Counted from the first letter of the stretch, positions 8,068 to 17,254 are shown. The stretch is 29,390 nt of DNA from Nemertoderma westbladi (GCA_032718475.1 JAUCBJ010001699.1:1-29390), one strand, 5' to 3'. Notes: a model not told the origin generated them from the sequence alone. Made by a program: numbers and translations.

Positions 8068-8317
8068 TTTATTATAGGAAGGGATCTCGATCCTAACCTC
8101 GAATGATAAGTTTATTTTACCGAAAATATCTTATATTTTATTGGCGCAATTGTAGGACTAATCTCATCACATGCGTACTTTTTAACCGGGTAGTGTACAA
8201 ATTTAGGAATCGCGTAATTTTTCTTGAAATTAATATCTCATATCTCTCCAAACCACGTACGCGTTTCGACCTTACCGGGTCTCATCATCAGACCCCTAGA
8301 TCCCTTCCTATAATAAA
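8068..8317. mobile_element. Foldback/MITE-like element, about 250 bp, with 20-bp inverted ends
   Basis: The 20-base end TTTATTATAGGAAGGGATCT at 8068-8087 is perfectly inverted at 8298-8317. Read on the minus strand, the end is followed by a hairpin and a hammerhead-like motif (8259-8291). There is no coding capacity and no clear target duplication. It lies about 200 bp upstream of the FABP-like gene. Confidence 0.65.
8259..8291 (-). other. Hammerhead-like motif
   Basis: The minus strand shows CTGATGATGAG, then a GACC...GGTC stem, then GAAACGCGT. This recalls the CUGAUGA-stem-GAAA core of hammerhead ribozymes that Penelope-like elements are known to carry. Spacing is off by three bases, and no cleavage-side strand for stem III (ACGCGUH) was found upstream. 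It may therefore be a decayed or merely hammerhead-like sequence. Confidence 0.3.
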
Positions 8318-8512
8318 TGTATAATAACAAACACCTCGATAAATACAGCTTGCCAACACATTGTTACTACCCACCACATACTGACATACCGGTACCTATA
8401 ATGTCAGTAGGTATTCTACATTGTACCTCATCCCTGTTTAACGAGTTGGATGTTAATCATATTTTTATTAAAATAATTAGTTTAAACAATTTGATTAGTT
8501 GTAAATCTTATT

Positions 8513-8944
8513 ATGGATAAATTTACCGGGGAATGGCAGGTTGTTCGAAATGACGCTCAATTCGAATCCTATTTGGCTCTTATGGGTGTCCCATGGCCAG
8601 TTCGCAAAATGGCTGGTAAACTATCTCCCGTGCAAAAAATATCGGATCTTGGAGACGGAAAGTACCAGATACGCGTTGAATCTGTGAAACCGATGGAATT
8701 TACATTCAACTTAGGTGAAGAATTCAACGACAAAGCACCAAATGGAGAGATTATGAAAATGATGGTCGAGGTTGTACACGGCAAAGTTGTGCAACACGTC
8801 AAAGGAGGAAAAGATGATGCGTTTATAGGAACCAATTACAGAGAAATAACGGATGATAACGAACTTCTTATGACGATGGAAGGGAAGATGGATTCTAAGG
8901 AAGTGACAACTCAGCGATGGTGGAAGTTGCTCAAGAAATATTAG
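8513..8944 (+). CDS. Fatty acid-binding protein-like (intracellular lipid-binding) protein
   Basis: This 143-residue protein has the length and pattern of the cytosolic FABP/CRABP family, ten-stranded beta-barrels that carry fatty acids or retinoids inside the cell. The N-terminal signature is present (F-x-G-E-W-x-V-V ... FESYLALMG), with one residue more than usual between W and the FxxY pair. It is followed by the helix-turn region VRKMAGKL, the FNLGEEF strand and the C-terminal TTQRWWKLLKKY end. There is no signal peptide, as expected for a cytosolic protein. The gene has no introns, whereas most animal FABP genes have about four exons, so an old retrocopy or intron loss is possible. No poly(A) remnant or flanking duplication is seen. 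Which FABP subtype it is cannot be decided. Confidence 0.88.
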   Translation: MDKFTGEWQVVRNDAQFESYLALMGVPWPVRKMAGKLSPVQKISDLGDGKYQIRVESVKPMEFTFNLGEEFNDKAPNGEIMKMMVEVVHGKVVQHVKGGKDDAFIGTNYREITDDNELLMTMEGKMDSKEVTTQRWWKLLKKY

Positions 8945-9196
8945 CGGAACGCATTGTGTATAAACATTACTTATTGTATAGTATCAGTCACTAAGTATTA
9001 TTCCAATCATTTTTATATTTAGTAATTATATATTTATTATATTATATATTGTCATATCAAGTTATTAAGTATAATTTGTGTACCGGTATGTAATTAATTA
9101 TATTGCATGTCAATCCTGATTTAAATAGCGCATTTTTTCATGAGGTACTTCATTGGGCACTTATTTGCTCGCTTTTTCTCTTTACTATTTATTAAA

Positions 9197-9895
9197 GGGG
9201 TCATCCATAAAAGACGTCCGAGCTAGAGGGGGGGGAGGGGGGTCGGCCAAATCCGGACATTTACGGACAGGGGGGGGGGGGGGGGGGGGGGGGGTGTAGC
9301 AAAATTCGGACGTCTGTTTTTAAATTTTTTATTGTCAACTTTGCAGCCCATATGGCCAAATGTAGTCTAAACTTAACTTTGGGATGGGCACCTAGGCCCC
9401 GCATATTTAAAGTGAAAGTAAACGTTTGGCTAGGTGTCACAGACGATGCTATTAAGGTCAGCTTTAGATGTCTATCAAACACACTAACTCCCCGGGGCAC
9501 TGGTTAAGAATAGCCGGAGGTTAATTTTCGCGAGATTTATATTTGGATATTTGAATGAAATATTATCGTATTACTATTAATCGTGTAATGCTTATGCTGT
9601 AGGTCCAGTGAGGCGAATCGTCACCGGCGAGGCAAGTCTGTTGGTTTGATATTATTATTTAATTATATTGCTAATTTTAATTGTGGCTTCAAGTTTCAGA
9701 ATCTGGGGAGACGACCAACCTAACCCTTGATGGGTGTACCTGTACACTGTACTACACTGTACACTTTTCTAAAATTCGGACATCCGAATAGGGGGGAGGG
9801 GGGGGGGGGGGTCAAAAACCGGACATTCGCGGACAGGGGGGAGGGGGGGGTCCAAAAATTCGGGATTTTCTCGGACGTCTTTTATGGATGACCCC
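9197..9895. mobile_element. Non-autonomous inverted-repeat DNA transposon, 699 bp, G-rich
   Basis: The first 26 bases, starting GGGGTCATCCATAAAAGACG, are perfectly inverted at 9870-9895. Inside each end are related blocks (CCGGACATT..CGGACAG and ATTCGGACGTC/ATTCGGACATC) next to G homopolymers up to more than 20 bases long. There is no transposase. The end sequence resembles widespread short elements beginning GGGGTCATCCATAAA in invertebrate genomes (recollection, superfamily not settled). Flanks read ...TTAAA and AAAGT..., so the target duplication is unclear. Confidence 0.82.
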
Positions 9896-10211
9896 AAAGT
9901 AATACCAGAATGTTACGGAGGGTCGAGGGTGTACTGGATAGGTATACCACACAATCAATGAGCTGCATTTACGGTCACCGAGATTAACAGCTTCATCACG
10001 ACTGGCGACTTTGATAATATCTATCCATGACCTTGGACTATGGCATCTCCTGGATTGAACTTACAAGGTGACCGACCAACCAATAACTCTCCTTGCCACC
10101 TACTCAAAGGGAAATGTACTCTGTGTTGGGGTCGGGCTGCGAGTCCAAACCAAAAGCGAGAACATAGTTATAGAATAATATAATTTTCTATGAATTTTAA
10201 AATAACACGTG
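9896..10211. other. Intergenic 3' flank of ATP5F1C
   Basis: No gene or repeat is recognised. It lies downstream of the minus-strand ATP synthase gene's predicted poly(A) signal. Confidence 0.5.
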
Positions 10212-10217
10212 TTTATT
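10212..10217 (-). terminator. Predicted poly(A) signal of ATP5F1C
   Basis: TTTATT on the plus strand reads AATAAA on the minus strand, about 190 bases after the ATP5F1C stop codon. It is a plausible 3'-end signal, but not the only AT-rich candidate. Confidence 0.45.
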
Positions 10218-10405
10218 AATAAGTTACCACAACTTGATATCAATAACATTACAATAATAATGGTCTGCTTGCTTTTGATAAAATGTATCTACAACAGTTT
10301 TATAAGATAAACCGCAAACAGAAGCTATTCATTCAGCTAGCTAAAATCAATAAACTAAATAGTGAAAACTGAGGAAATCTATCCACATCTCGGCCTCAAC
10401 TAGTT

Positions 10406-10609
10406 CTATACGGCAGCGGCTCCGGATATGATCTCTATGAGTTCGTTGGTGATTACCGATTGTCGCGTTCGATTAAACTGTAATCGCAACCTATCGATCA
10501 TCTCCCCGGCGTTCTTACTCGCTGCATCCATCGCGGTCATTCTCGCGCTCTGTTCGCTACAGTTGCCCTCCTTTATGGCGTAGTAAATGAGACTAGCGAA
10601 CATGAACTC
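10406..10609 (-). CDS. ATP5F1C: ATP5F1C exon 4 (C-terminal coiled coil)
   Basis: The 204-base exon starts in phase 0 after TACTTTCAG with [15 protein letters not shown], and ends [12 protein letters not shown] plus TAG. It encodes the highly conserved C-terminal helix that occupies the alpha3beta3 cavity. Confidence 0.96.
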   Translation of the reverse strand, partial: EFMFASLIYYAIKEGNCSEQSARMTAMDAASKNAGEMIDRLRLQFNRTRQSVITNELIEIISGAAAV

Positions 10610-13600
10610 CTGAAAGTATGTAAATAAATTAAAGTACTAGGACAAGGTACTTTTAATGAGATTTAGTTGTTATATACCGAGATAAGGGATCGACGCAATA
10701 AAAATCCATTCTTCGTCATGTGAAAATCGGCGCTAATAACAGCTGGTTACTCACAAAAATCAAATTGTAACCTCTACTATGGACTTTAGTTTATCATTTT
10801 AGTTAGAATAACAAACCACTGTAACTTGATCCTCTCCTGCCCCTTAATTGACAATTTAACATTGAGTAAGACGAATTATTAATTCGACGAGATGTGATTT
10901 CTTTAAACCCCCCCCCCCCCCCCCCGTCTCTAAAATTCCCTTTAGTTGCATTACATTATACACACAGATGATTACAGTACGGTATTTCAATACAGTATCA
11001 TGTTGCAGTGTCAGAGTGGATACAGCTTCGCTTCGCAATGGTGTTTTGCCGCGCTGGTTCAAATCAGAATAAACTGTTGTGTCCCTAAGCTAGTCACTAA
11101 AGACATTATTGCTTACGCAAACCAATGGGAACCAGGTGTATGCCGGGGGTGTATAGAAATGTTAAAAGGATGGGAATTAGTGTGGCGGCCTCCGGTGTTT
11201 CGTGTTACAAACGTTCGATCACTTTACCTTTTCCCAGTACGATAAATATTGACTTGAGTTTATATCATTGATTGAATATCGTCCCACTGTAACCTGCTCC
11301 TTTCCCTTAATTAATAATTTAAGAACATTGAATCGATATATAAATTTGCCGAGATGGGATAGAATTATAGTAGATCTAGATAGATAAAGATAGAAATAGA
11401 TAGAAAAAAAGAGTTCTAATAAATAAACTTTATAGGATAAATTTAAAGAAATACACATTTTATATATATATATATATACAAAAATATCCACCGAAAATAT
11501 TGAAAACCTGGTATTATTTCTTCACATAGGCGTAATATCGTCGCTGCTAATGCGACGAGGCTAAACCATTAAATTAAAATTAACTATATTAATTATCAAT
11601 TATTGAAATAGAACAGGTTACTGTGACATGTACTCCTAACCAAAACAATAAATAATAGTCAAGAGCACATGTTAGCGCCCATGTGAAGAATACAAGGTTT
11701 TCACTTTTCGGTCGTAATTTTATTGAAATTTTAGATATAATATAAATATATTGTTTAAATTTCTCATGCTTTTTATAGTGGTTATTTCTATCAAATAACC
11801 TGTATATATATATTAATTATATTATTGTTTTGGTTTGGTTAACAAAACATGAAATGTACCTGAAAGCATTGTGTGATCTCGTCAGTACGACCGTCGTACA
11901 TATCCAGACCAGGTGCCGACTGTAGGGACTCGAGACTGTGGATGGGTTTACGGGTAGTCTCGTAGGAAACAGCCGAGCGGAACCTGTTGAAGTACATCTG
12001 GGCGAAGTCGAACTTCATACCGGACTGCATCACCTGGTCCGCTATAATAGCCGCATCAACGAATGTCGGGGACAAACGGCCTGGAAGAAACCAGACGGGG
12101 TTAGAATCAGTGGATTAAGGTTTTCGCATAAAAGTTATATACAATATATTTATCTTTAATTTATCTTATACTTGGCTGACCACCACGTCGCATCTCACCA
12201 ACCGGCTGACAGAATACACGATCAAGGACAGTCTGGTCAGTTCTACGACAATGGGGGTCGGGAAGTATCTACAGGGTGGCGCTGGGTTCTAATAACACGC
12301 CACAAATTATATTTTTAAGCAATTTTAATTTAATAATCTCTCAAATAAATGAATGGAATTATATAAATATAAATAAATATTATCAACCCCATTAGTGCCA
12401 TTACAGTCTTCATTTAATTGATCATGATGACATCATTTCATTATTGACAGCCACATCATTATATCAAGTTTACACGCTGGATGTGAAATAGTTATCCCTG
12501 GAGCTATGTTATACAAGAGTGTAAGAGTCACATTGATTGTGAGAGATACCTGGTTCGATCCCGTGTTAATTTCCAATTATTTCACATTGTATATATATTA
12601 TTAGAAACTACTACAAAGAGAGTTTCGTATTGATTAATAGCTATCCTATACTATAATACATGAATAAGGGTGAAATACAGTAGTATAATAAATGTACCGG
12701 TATGTTGATACTCCAACTCCATATCATATAATACCGACCTATATTGTTATACGTTAGGTAGTACAGGTTCCTATGGGTTCGGTTTAATATGGATCGAGCT
12801 TTATCGCCAATAATAACCAGTCTCGTCTCAACATTAGCGGAATTCTTCAGGAGATCTGCCTTCAACGCCTTACATATGGAACTGTGGATACCTAGAAATA
12901 CAACCACGAGAAAAATAATAACATTATATTCATTAATAGTTTAATAGTGTCGTGTCGTAATTCAGTGACACGCCACTACCCCCAAATATTTCTACGAGTG
13001 TTAGAGATTGCATGGATTTTGAAATAGAAATAGTTTGACATCCGACTTAGTTAGATCTTGTATTTTTTTCTTTCAATCTACAACTACAAGCTGAATAGCG
13101 TTTGGAAAAATTAATATTGCACCAGTTACATAGATCGGCCAAATCACATCTAAGCATGGTAACACCTCAACAGTTTGTGATCAGTAAATCTCCAATACAC
13201 CTGAAGTTTGAAGTTTTTGAAGTTTTTTATTACACCAAAACACTATAGAAACAATAATAGAGACGCAAATGGAAACAAATTATATCTTCTTAAACTAAAC
13301 AGACATGACTCGACTATGTAGGATGTCACAACTATATTATATTCACTAAGTATACAATTATTACAATTCACAGTAATATAATGGAATAATGAATGGGAGG
13401 ATATGATGCTTACTAATACGAGACAACACAACGTACAATACGAACACAAATGCATTAAAAGCAAAGGTACCTATAACCTATATGTCTGTATGTTGGAAAT
13501 ACCATCCGAATCTCCAATAAATCTGGTAGACCACCACATATCCTCTCACCAGCCGGGTGCCGGAGAATACGATTATGTACAGATTGATTAGTAATACAAT

Positions 13601-14564
13601 GTCAGTGGCAGGCTTTTCCAAATCCGTAGTGCCGGCAGTGTGGTGCTGGGTATTTGCGCACAATCCTGCAGTCCTGGTGCATGTAGCATCAATGAATCTA
13701 TTACGGTATGTTGTCTTCTGCAGTAAGGGCAGGGACTACGGTAGGAATAAGGGCCTACCGGTACCGTACTCTGTTACTACAACACGGAATAAATTTTCAC
13801 TTAAAATTTTACAGAAAAATAAGGTAATGGAACGTATTACTGTATTACCTGAATTTTCCTGGAGTTGGTCTGTTGGTGACTAATGTTGTACCGGTACTGT
13901 CCTGTATCTGTACAATCTGGTCGTGGGCACAGAAGAGATAAAGTCCATCTACTACCTTACTCCTGTACTCTCTGCGCTGCCCTGCCCGGCTGCCTGTATT
14001 TAAGTCGCCTTGTGAGTGTGACTTGGTAAAATAGAGCAGGTTATTGCTGTAGGCCTATTGTTAATTGTCAATTAGTTTGATAAAGTCAGAAAGTGTAAAG
14101 TGATAGGCCTAGGCCTAGTACCGGTACGGAACTGCAGAACTGACTGCCCAATACCTGAATATGGAATACAGCAATAGCAGAATAGGCCTAACTGAATCTG
14201 TGAATACAGGAATAACATAATACAATAATAACCCACCTCCACATAAACCCCGATCACTGGAAATGAGAATAGCAACATGTTTCTGGTCAGCAGTAACCTC
14301 GAGTGGTTGAGGGGGGCATTGGTCATAGAATTCAACAGCCCCTTCCCCGTAGCCTCTAGCCGCTCGTAATTGACGCTCGCTTTTAGCGTACTTCGAGGCC
14401 GCCACCATCTTCATGGATTTGGTGATCTTCTGAATGTTTGTAACACTCTTTAAACGCCTCGATATATCCTTCAACGTAGCGTATCCTCGGGTCGACTGGC
14501 TTGTACATATTTGTGGATTCGAAGTACCGGTACCACAAATGGTAGATTTAGTTAGCACCGACAT
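10406..14564 (-). CDS. ATP5F1C: Mitochondrial ATP synthase F1 subunit gamma, four coding exons
   Basis: This is the central rotor shaft of F1Fo ATP synthase, turning inside the alpha3beta3 head in the mitochondrial matrix. The coding exons are 14237-14564, 12739-12891, 11860-12080 and 10406-10609, totalling 906 bases (301 residues plus stop), close to the ~298 of human. All introns are GT-AG, with phases 1, 1 and 0. The N-terminus ([13 protein letters not shown]... QSTRGY) looks like a mitochondrial targeting peptide before the conserved [29 protein letters not shown] and [13 protein letters not shown] are family hallmarks. So is the C-terminal [19 protein letters not shown]...[20 protein letters not shown]. 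Together these form the N- and C-terminal coiled-coil helices. An in-frame upstream ATG at 14621 would add 19 residues. The gene looks intact. Confidence 0.97.
10813..10925 (+). repeat. Dispersed repeat related to the MULE interior, copy 1
   Basis: The order CCACTGTAAC, ATCCTC..CC, TTAATT, AATTCGACGAGATGTG, then a C homopolymer follows the reverse complement of about 1766-1882 inside the MULE. It is diverged, and is judged by eye. Confidence 0.5.
11283..11360 (+). repeat. Dispersed repeat related to the MULE interior, copy 2
   Basis: It contains CCACTGTAACCTGCTCCTTT followed by CCCTTAATTAATAATTT, GAACATTGAAT and GCCGAGATGGG. These are the same blocks as at 10813-10925 and in the MULE interior (minus strand of 1780-1882). 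Confidence 0.5.
11461..11479. repeat. (TA)n microsatellite
   Basis: This is an uninterrupted TA dinucleotide run in intron 3 of ATP5F1C. A GATA-rich stretch lies just before it (about 11375-11405). Confidence 0.85.
11681..11841 (+). mobile_element. MITE copy A, truncated at its right side
   Basis: It starts ATGTGAAGAATACAAGGTTT and tracks 18981-19150 through ACTTTTCGGT, TTTTATAG, TATTTCTATC, ATAACCTGTATA and TTATTGTTTTGGTT. The right inverted end is missing. A lone right end (AAAACCTGGTATT...CTTCACAT) stands at 11503-11527, from another broken copy. Confidence 0.7.
11860..12080 (-). CDS. ATP5F1C: ATP5F1C exon 3
   Basis: The 221-base exon begins after TTCTTCCAG and ends CAG before donor GTACAT. 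It encodes [17 protein letters not shown]... [21 protein letters not shown]... TDEITQCFQ, the segment equivalent to human [20 protein letters not shown]. Confidence 0.94.
12081..12738 (-). other. ATP5F1C intron 2
   Basis: The 658-bp intron runs from GTCGGT to TTTCTTCCAG. On the plus strand it contains an isolated B-box-like GGTTCGATCCC at 12552-12562 and a block at 12174-12238 similar to intron 1. No gene is nested. Confidence 0.9.
12739..12891 (-). CDS. ATP5F1C: ATP5F1C exon 2
   Basis: The 153-base exon is preceded by TTTCTAG and followed by donor GTCGGT, phase 1 at both ends. It encodes [14 protein letters not shown]... through [16 protein letters not shown]... and NNIG, matching the middle of the gamma subunit (human GDKIRGILYRTH region). 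Confidence 0.93.
12892..14236 (-). other. ATP5F1C intron 1
   Basis: The 1,345-bp intron starts GTGGGT and ends TTTCTAG. No nested gene is seen. A ~60-base stretch at about 13533-13593 weakly resembles one in intron 2. Confidence 0.9.
14237..14564 (-). CDS. ATP5F1C: ATP5F1C exon 1 (targeting peptide, N-terminal coiled coil)
   Basis: It starts at the ATG at 14564 and ends in ...GGAG before the donor GTGGGT, splitting a glycine codon (phase 1). It encodes the targeting peptide, the N-terminal rotor helix and the start of the Rossmann-like domain ([14 protein letters not shown]). A noncoding 5' exon upstream cannot be excluded. Confidence 0.94.
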
Positions 14565-14850
14565 GGCATAAAGAGTTATGCCTAGGCCTAATTCTTCCAC
14601 TGAATTTAAACCAACATACACAGACTGACAGATACAGGCATATGACAGTATGACAAAGTCAAAGTCCTACACGTAAATTCAAATTGTATGTAGGCCTAAA
14701 TTTTGTACCGGTAGCTGGGTAGGCCTATCCGTATAGACCGCCGATATACAGATATCTGGATATAGGCAGATAGGTGACAGTGACAGCTGACAGGTATGGC
14801 TGCATGGCTGTCTGTATGATGAGATGGCAGGATGGTACCGGTATACAGTC
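14565..14850. other. ATP5F1C upstream region
   Basis: This is the 5' flank of the ATP synthase gene on the minus strand. It is dense in TAGGCCTA and ACCGGTA palindromes. No TATA box is convincingly placed. Confidence 0.45.
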
Positions 14851-15269
14851 AGGAACACTGGTCACAATTTGTCCAATTTACAGCCAGAATGTGTCCGCGG
14901 AAAATGCTCTCAGAGTGAAATTTCTCCATAGAAAACAATGCTAAATTTCATTTGAAAACCAGCAGTGAAATTTTAACATTGGCATTCTGAAAATTATGCC
15001 ATTAGAACCGCCATAAAATTCTGTATAAATTAATTTGAGAATTAGAATCTCATCGTTGTGATATCTATCATTAATATTAAAAGTAAAAATTGTCACCTTA
15101 TGTGCCTTCTGCTTTGAGGACTAGTGAAGTTACAGCCAAAAAAATATGTCCGAAAATATAATCAATCACAGCCTGTGAAGGACAAATAGTGGCTGCACGG
15201 ACACTTTCTGGCTGTAAATATGTGGATAATGTTTGGCTGAGCTTCAGCCAGAAAGCGACCAGTGTTCCT
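14851..15269. mobile_element. Inverted-repeat element (MITE), 419 bp
   Basis: AGGAACACTGGTCAC at the left is inverted as GCGACCAGTGTTCCT at the right (one mismatch). A subterminal block, TTACAGCCAGAATGTGTCCG, is inverted as CGGACACTTTCTGGCTGTAA near 15200-15219, and an extra CAGCCAGAAAG lies at the right end. There is no coding capacity and no clear target duplication. Confidence 0.75.
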
Positions 15270-15398
15270 AACTGGTATAGGCCTAGTCTGCTAGAGGCCG
15301 TGTAGCAGTGTAGACGGTAGCGGTACCCAGGTACCGTTAAACTGTTAAATGGTAGGCCTACATAACTCGCGGTCCCAAAAATAAATGACTAAAACTGT

Positions 15399-15591
15399 AA
15401 AACCCGGTCTCGGTATTAACAGATTAAAGTATTAAAGTTAAAATCTAAAATGTTTAAAACCCGGTCTCGGTATTAAAGTATTAAAGTTAAAATGTTTAAA
15501 ACCCGGTCTCGGTATTAAAGTATTAAAGTTAAAATGTTTAAAACCCGGTCTCGGTATTAAAGTATTAAAGTTAAAATGTCTAAAACCCGGC
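15399..15591 (+). repeat. Tandem array, 42-bp unit
   Basis: AAAACCCGG starts at 15399, 15456, 15498, 15540 and 15582. The last four are exactly 42 bases apart, with nearly identical units containing GTCTCGGTATTAAAGTATT. The first unit is longer (57 bases). Only about one unit is present in the right arm of the element. Confidence 0.92.
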
Positions 15592-16048
15592 CCAAAAATC
15601 CCGGTCCAATTTTTTTCTTTATTTTACGGTACTGCCGCTGTGCCGTAGGCAAGGCGTACTGTATACAAGGCCATGCCTGCATGCCATCGAGTCAACTGGG
15701 GGCGGTGACTGGGGGCAAGATTTTTTTACAACAATTTGATATTTTGATATGGGGAGAGTTATATAACACTTCATTTGCTGCAATTTTATCAATGGACGTA
15801 ATTGAAGCATCTTCGTTAAGTAAGATACAAAATTGTATGGTACAGTAGCTAGTGTTTTAGGTAGGTTTAGCTAGTAATTTCAACACTGGTTCCGACATCC
15901 TACTTCCCTCTATAAATATTTTGTAGTAGCTAGTTCTTGTTACTATTTTGTATAGAAAATGTTCCAGAAGATGTTAGCTATTCATTTTTAAAAAAAAATT
16001 ATGTTCTAGAACAAATATTTTTTGTTCTACAACATTTTTTAGAAAAAA

Positions 16049-16207
16049 ATCTGCCTTGCATCCTTAAGTGGTAGCTTAATGAGTACTGGAGTTTCCTCTG
16101 GGGAGTAAAGTTCTGGGGGGACCGCACTGGAAATAAGTCGTCAGACTTTGTGCGTAATCCCTGGCCTAGCGGCCGAAGAAAATTTATTTTATTTTACTTT
16201 ACTTTAC
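16049..16207 (+). mobile_element. 5'-truncated SINE copy
   Basis: It matches the 3' body of the minus-strand SINE at 26716-26993 from ATCTGCCTTGCATCCTTAAG through GGACCGCACTGGAAATAAGT to GCCGAAGAAAATTT, nearly identical. It ends in a TTTTA/CTTTA-rich tail. The tRNA-like head is absent, as expected for incomplete reverse transcription. Confidence 0.88.
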
Positions 16208-16929
16208 ACTGTACATGACATCCATATACGCGCCAGGATCCTTAATGCGCGCCACACATGTTGAGCAAACTCTACATAAATTCCAAACTGGGCGCTACTG
16301 ATGAGACGCCTTTTACCATTTCAGAACAAATATCATATTACAACATTAATTATTCGGTAGCATAATATTTTCATAATACAGTATCTCTCCTTGCCTCCCG
16401 GACTGAGAACATACTGTAACATCACTTAAAATCGATTATGTCTTATCTTCTTTAGCAGCTACATTGATGTTGCTGTTTGGTTGTTTTGTTTGTGCTATAA
16501 TTCTATATATTTTCATTAAAAAATATAATATATTAAAGACATACTACTTTTTTAGATTAGGGGTATTATTAGAAACAATAAGAATAGAAGAAACAAGAAG
16601 AATATTTGTTTATTTCGTTGATCGACTTTGTGCCAAATACTTCTACTAAACGACCTGGTTTAGGAAATTTGATGGATCATCATATTTGATACCGGTACCA
16701 CTTTCTGCTTTAGTTTTTGAGACGTGTACTGTAGCCAGGGGGTAAAAGTCGCGGTAAAGAAGAGCGTTAGCCGTTAGGTCTCATTTGCCATTTAAAGGTG
16801 CAGGTCACAGATGCGTTTTAGGGGAACCAAAATAATAAACGAAAGTTAACACATGTGTTTTGTATATTATGTCTTTACTCTTTGGTCTTTGTTTTGTACT
16901 CACCCTCATAAAAACATTACAATATAAAA
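16208..16929. other. Interior of the 1.67-kb element, unassigned
   Basis: The sequence is AT-rich. A 61-codon open frame at 16464-16649 is hydrophobic and low complexity and is not considered a gene. Confidence 0.4.
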
Positions 16930-17254
16930 TATCATGAAAATGTAAGAAAAAATTGGACCGGGTTTTAGACATTTTAACATTAAGACCGAGACCGGGTTTT
17001 AGTCATTTCATTTTTGGGATCGCGAGTTTATGGACCAAGTTTTAGTAATTTTACCGTGGACCGTGCAAAAATTGGACCGACGTGGACTGAGTCAGGGGCC
17101 GGCCCAGGTTTTAGACAGTCTCGTTTTAAACGCCTGATTGGAACATTTAATCTGCTGCCATTTTGAAGAGGGAGCTGGAAAGATTCCATGGAAGAGGTGT
17201 ATTTGCTGTACTTTTCAGATGGGGGACCTTGGATGTTGCAGTTAAACATAAACT

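Larger units (their letters stand above)
10610..11859 (-). other. ATP5F1C intron 3
   Basis: The 1,250-bp intron runs from GTACAT to TACTTTCAG. It is repeat-filled: a MITE copy at 11681-11841 that stops just short of the splice donor, a second MITE end at 11503-11527, two copies of a MULE-interior repeat (10813-10925 and 11283-11360), a poly(C) run near 10910 and a (TA)n microsatellite. Confidence 0.92.
15361..17032. mobile_element. Inverted-repeat element, about 1.67 kb, with 42-bp subterminal repeats
   Basis: The left end, ATAACTCGCGGTCCCAAAAA, reappears inverted as TTTTTGGGATCGCGAGTTTAT at 17011-17031. Both sides share AAAACCCGGTCTCGG, TTAAAATGTCTAAAACCCGG and GGTCCAATTTTTT in mirrored order. 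The left arm is longer because of a tandem array. The interior (about 15620-16920) has no transposase-like ORF and hosts a 5'-truncated SINE. Boundaries are approximate and the class is unknown. Confidence 0.6.

Noticed and set aside
8103-8520. Two plus-strand frames of 73 and 67 codons upstream of the FABP-like gene
   Set aside because: The first lies in the foldback element and the second in AT-rich flank; neither has protein-like features.
12552-12562. Isolated B-box-like GGTTCGATCCC in intron 2
   Set aside because: There is no A box at the proper distance and no tRNA fold. It may be a decayed SINE head, but this cannot be supported.
13403-13883. Plus-strand frames of 62 and 108 codons inside ATP5F1C intron 1
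   Set aside because: There are no conserved motifs, the composition is ordinary, and they overlap antisense frames of similar length. They fit chance within an intron.
15399-15591. CRISPR-like array from regularly spaced repeats
   Set aside because: The units are contiguous tandem repeats without unique spacers, inside a eukaryotic mobile element.
16464-16649. Hydrophobic 61-codon frame as a small membrane protein
   Set aside because: It is low-complexity AT-rich sequence within a non-coding mobile element, with no homology recognised.
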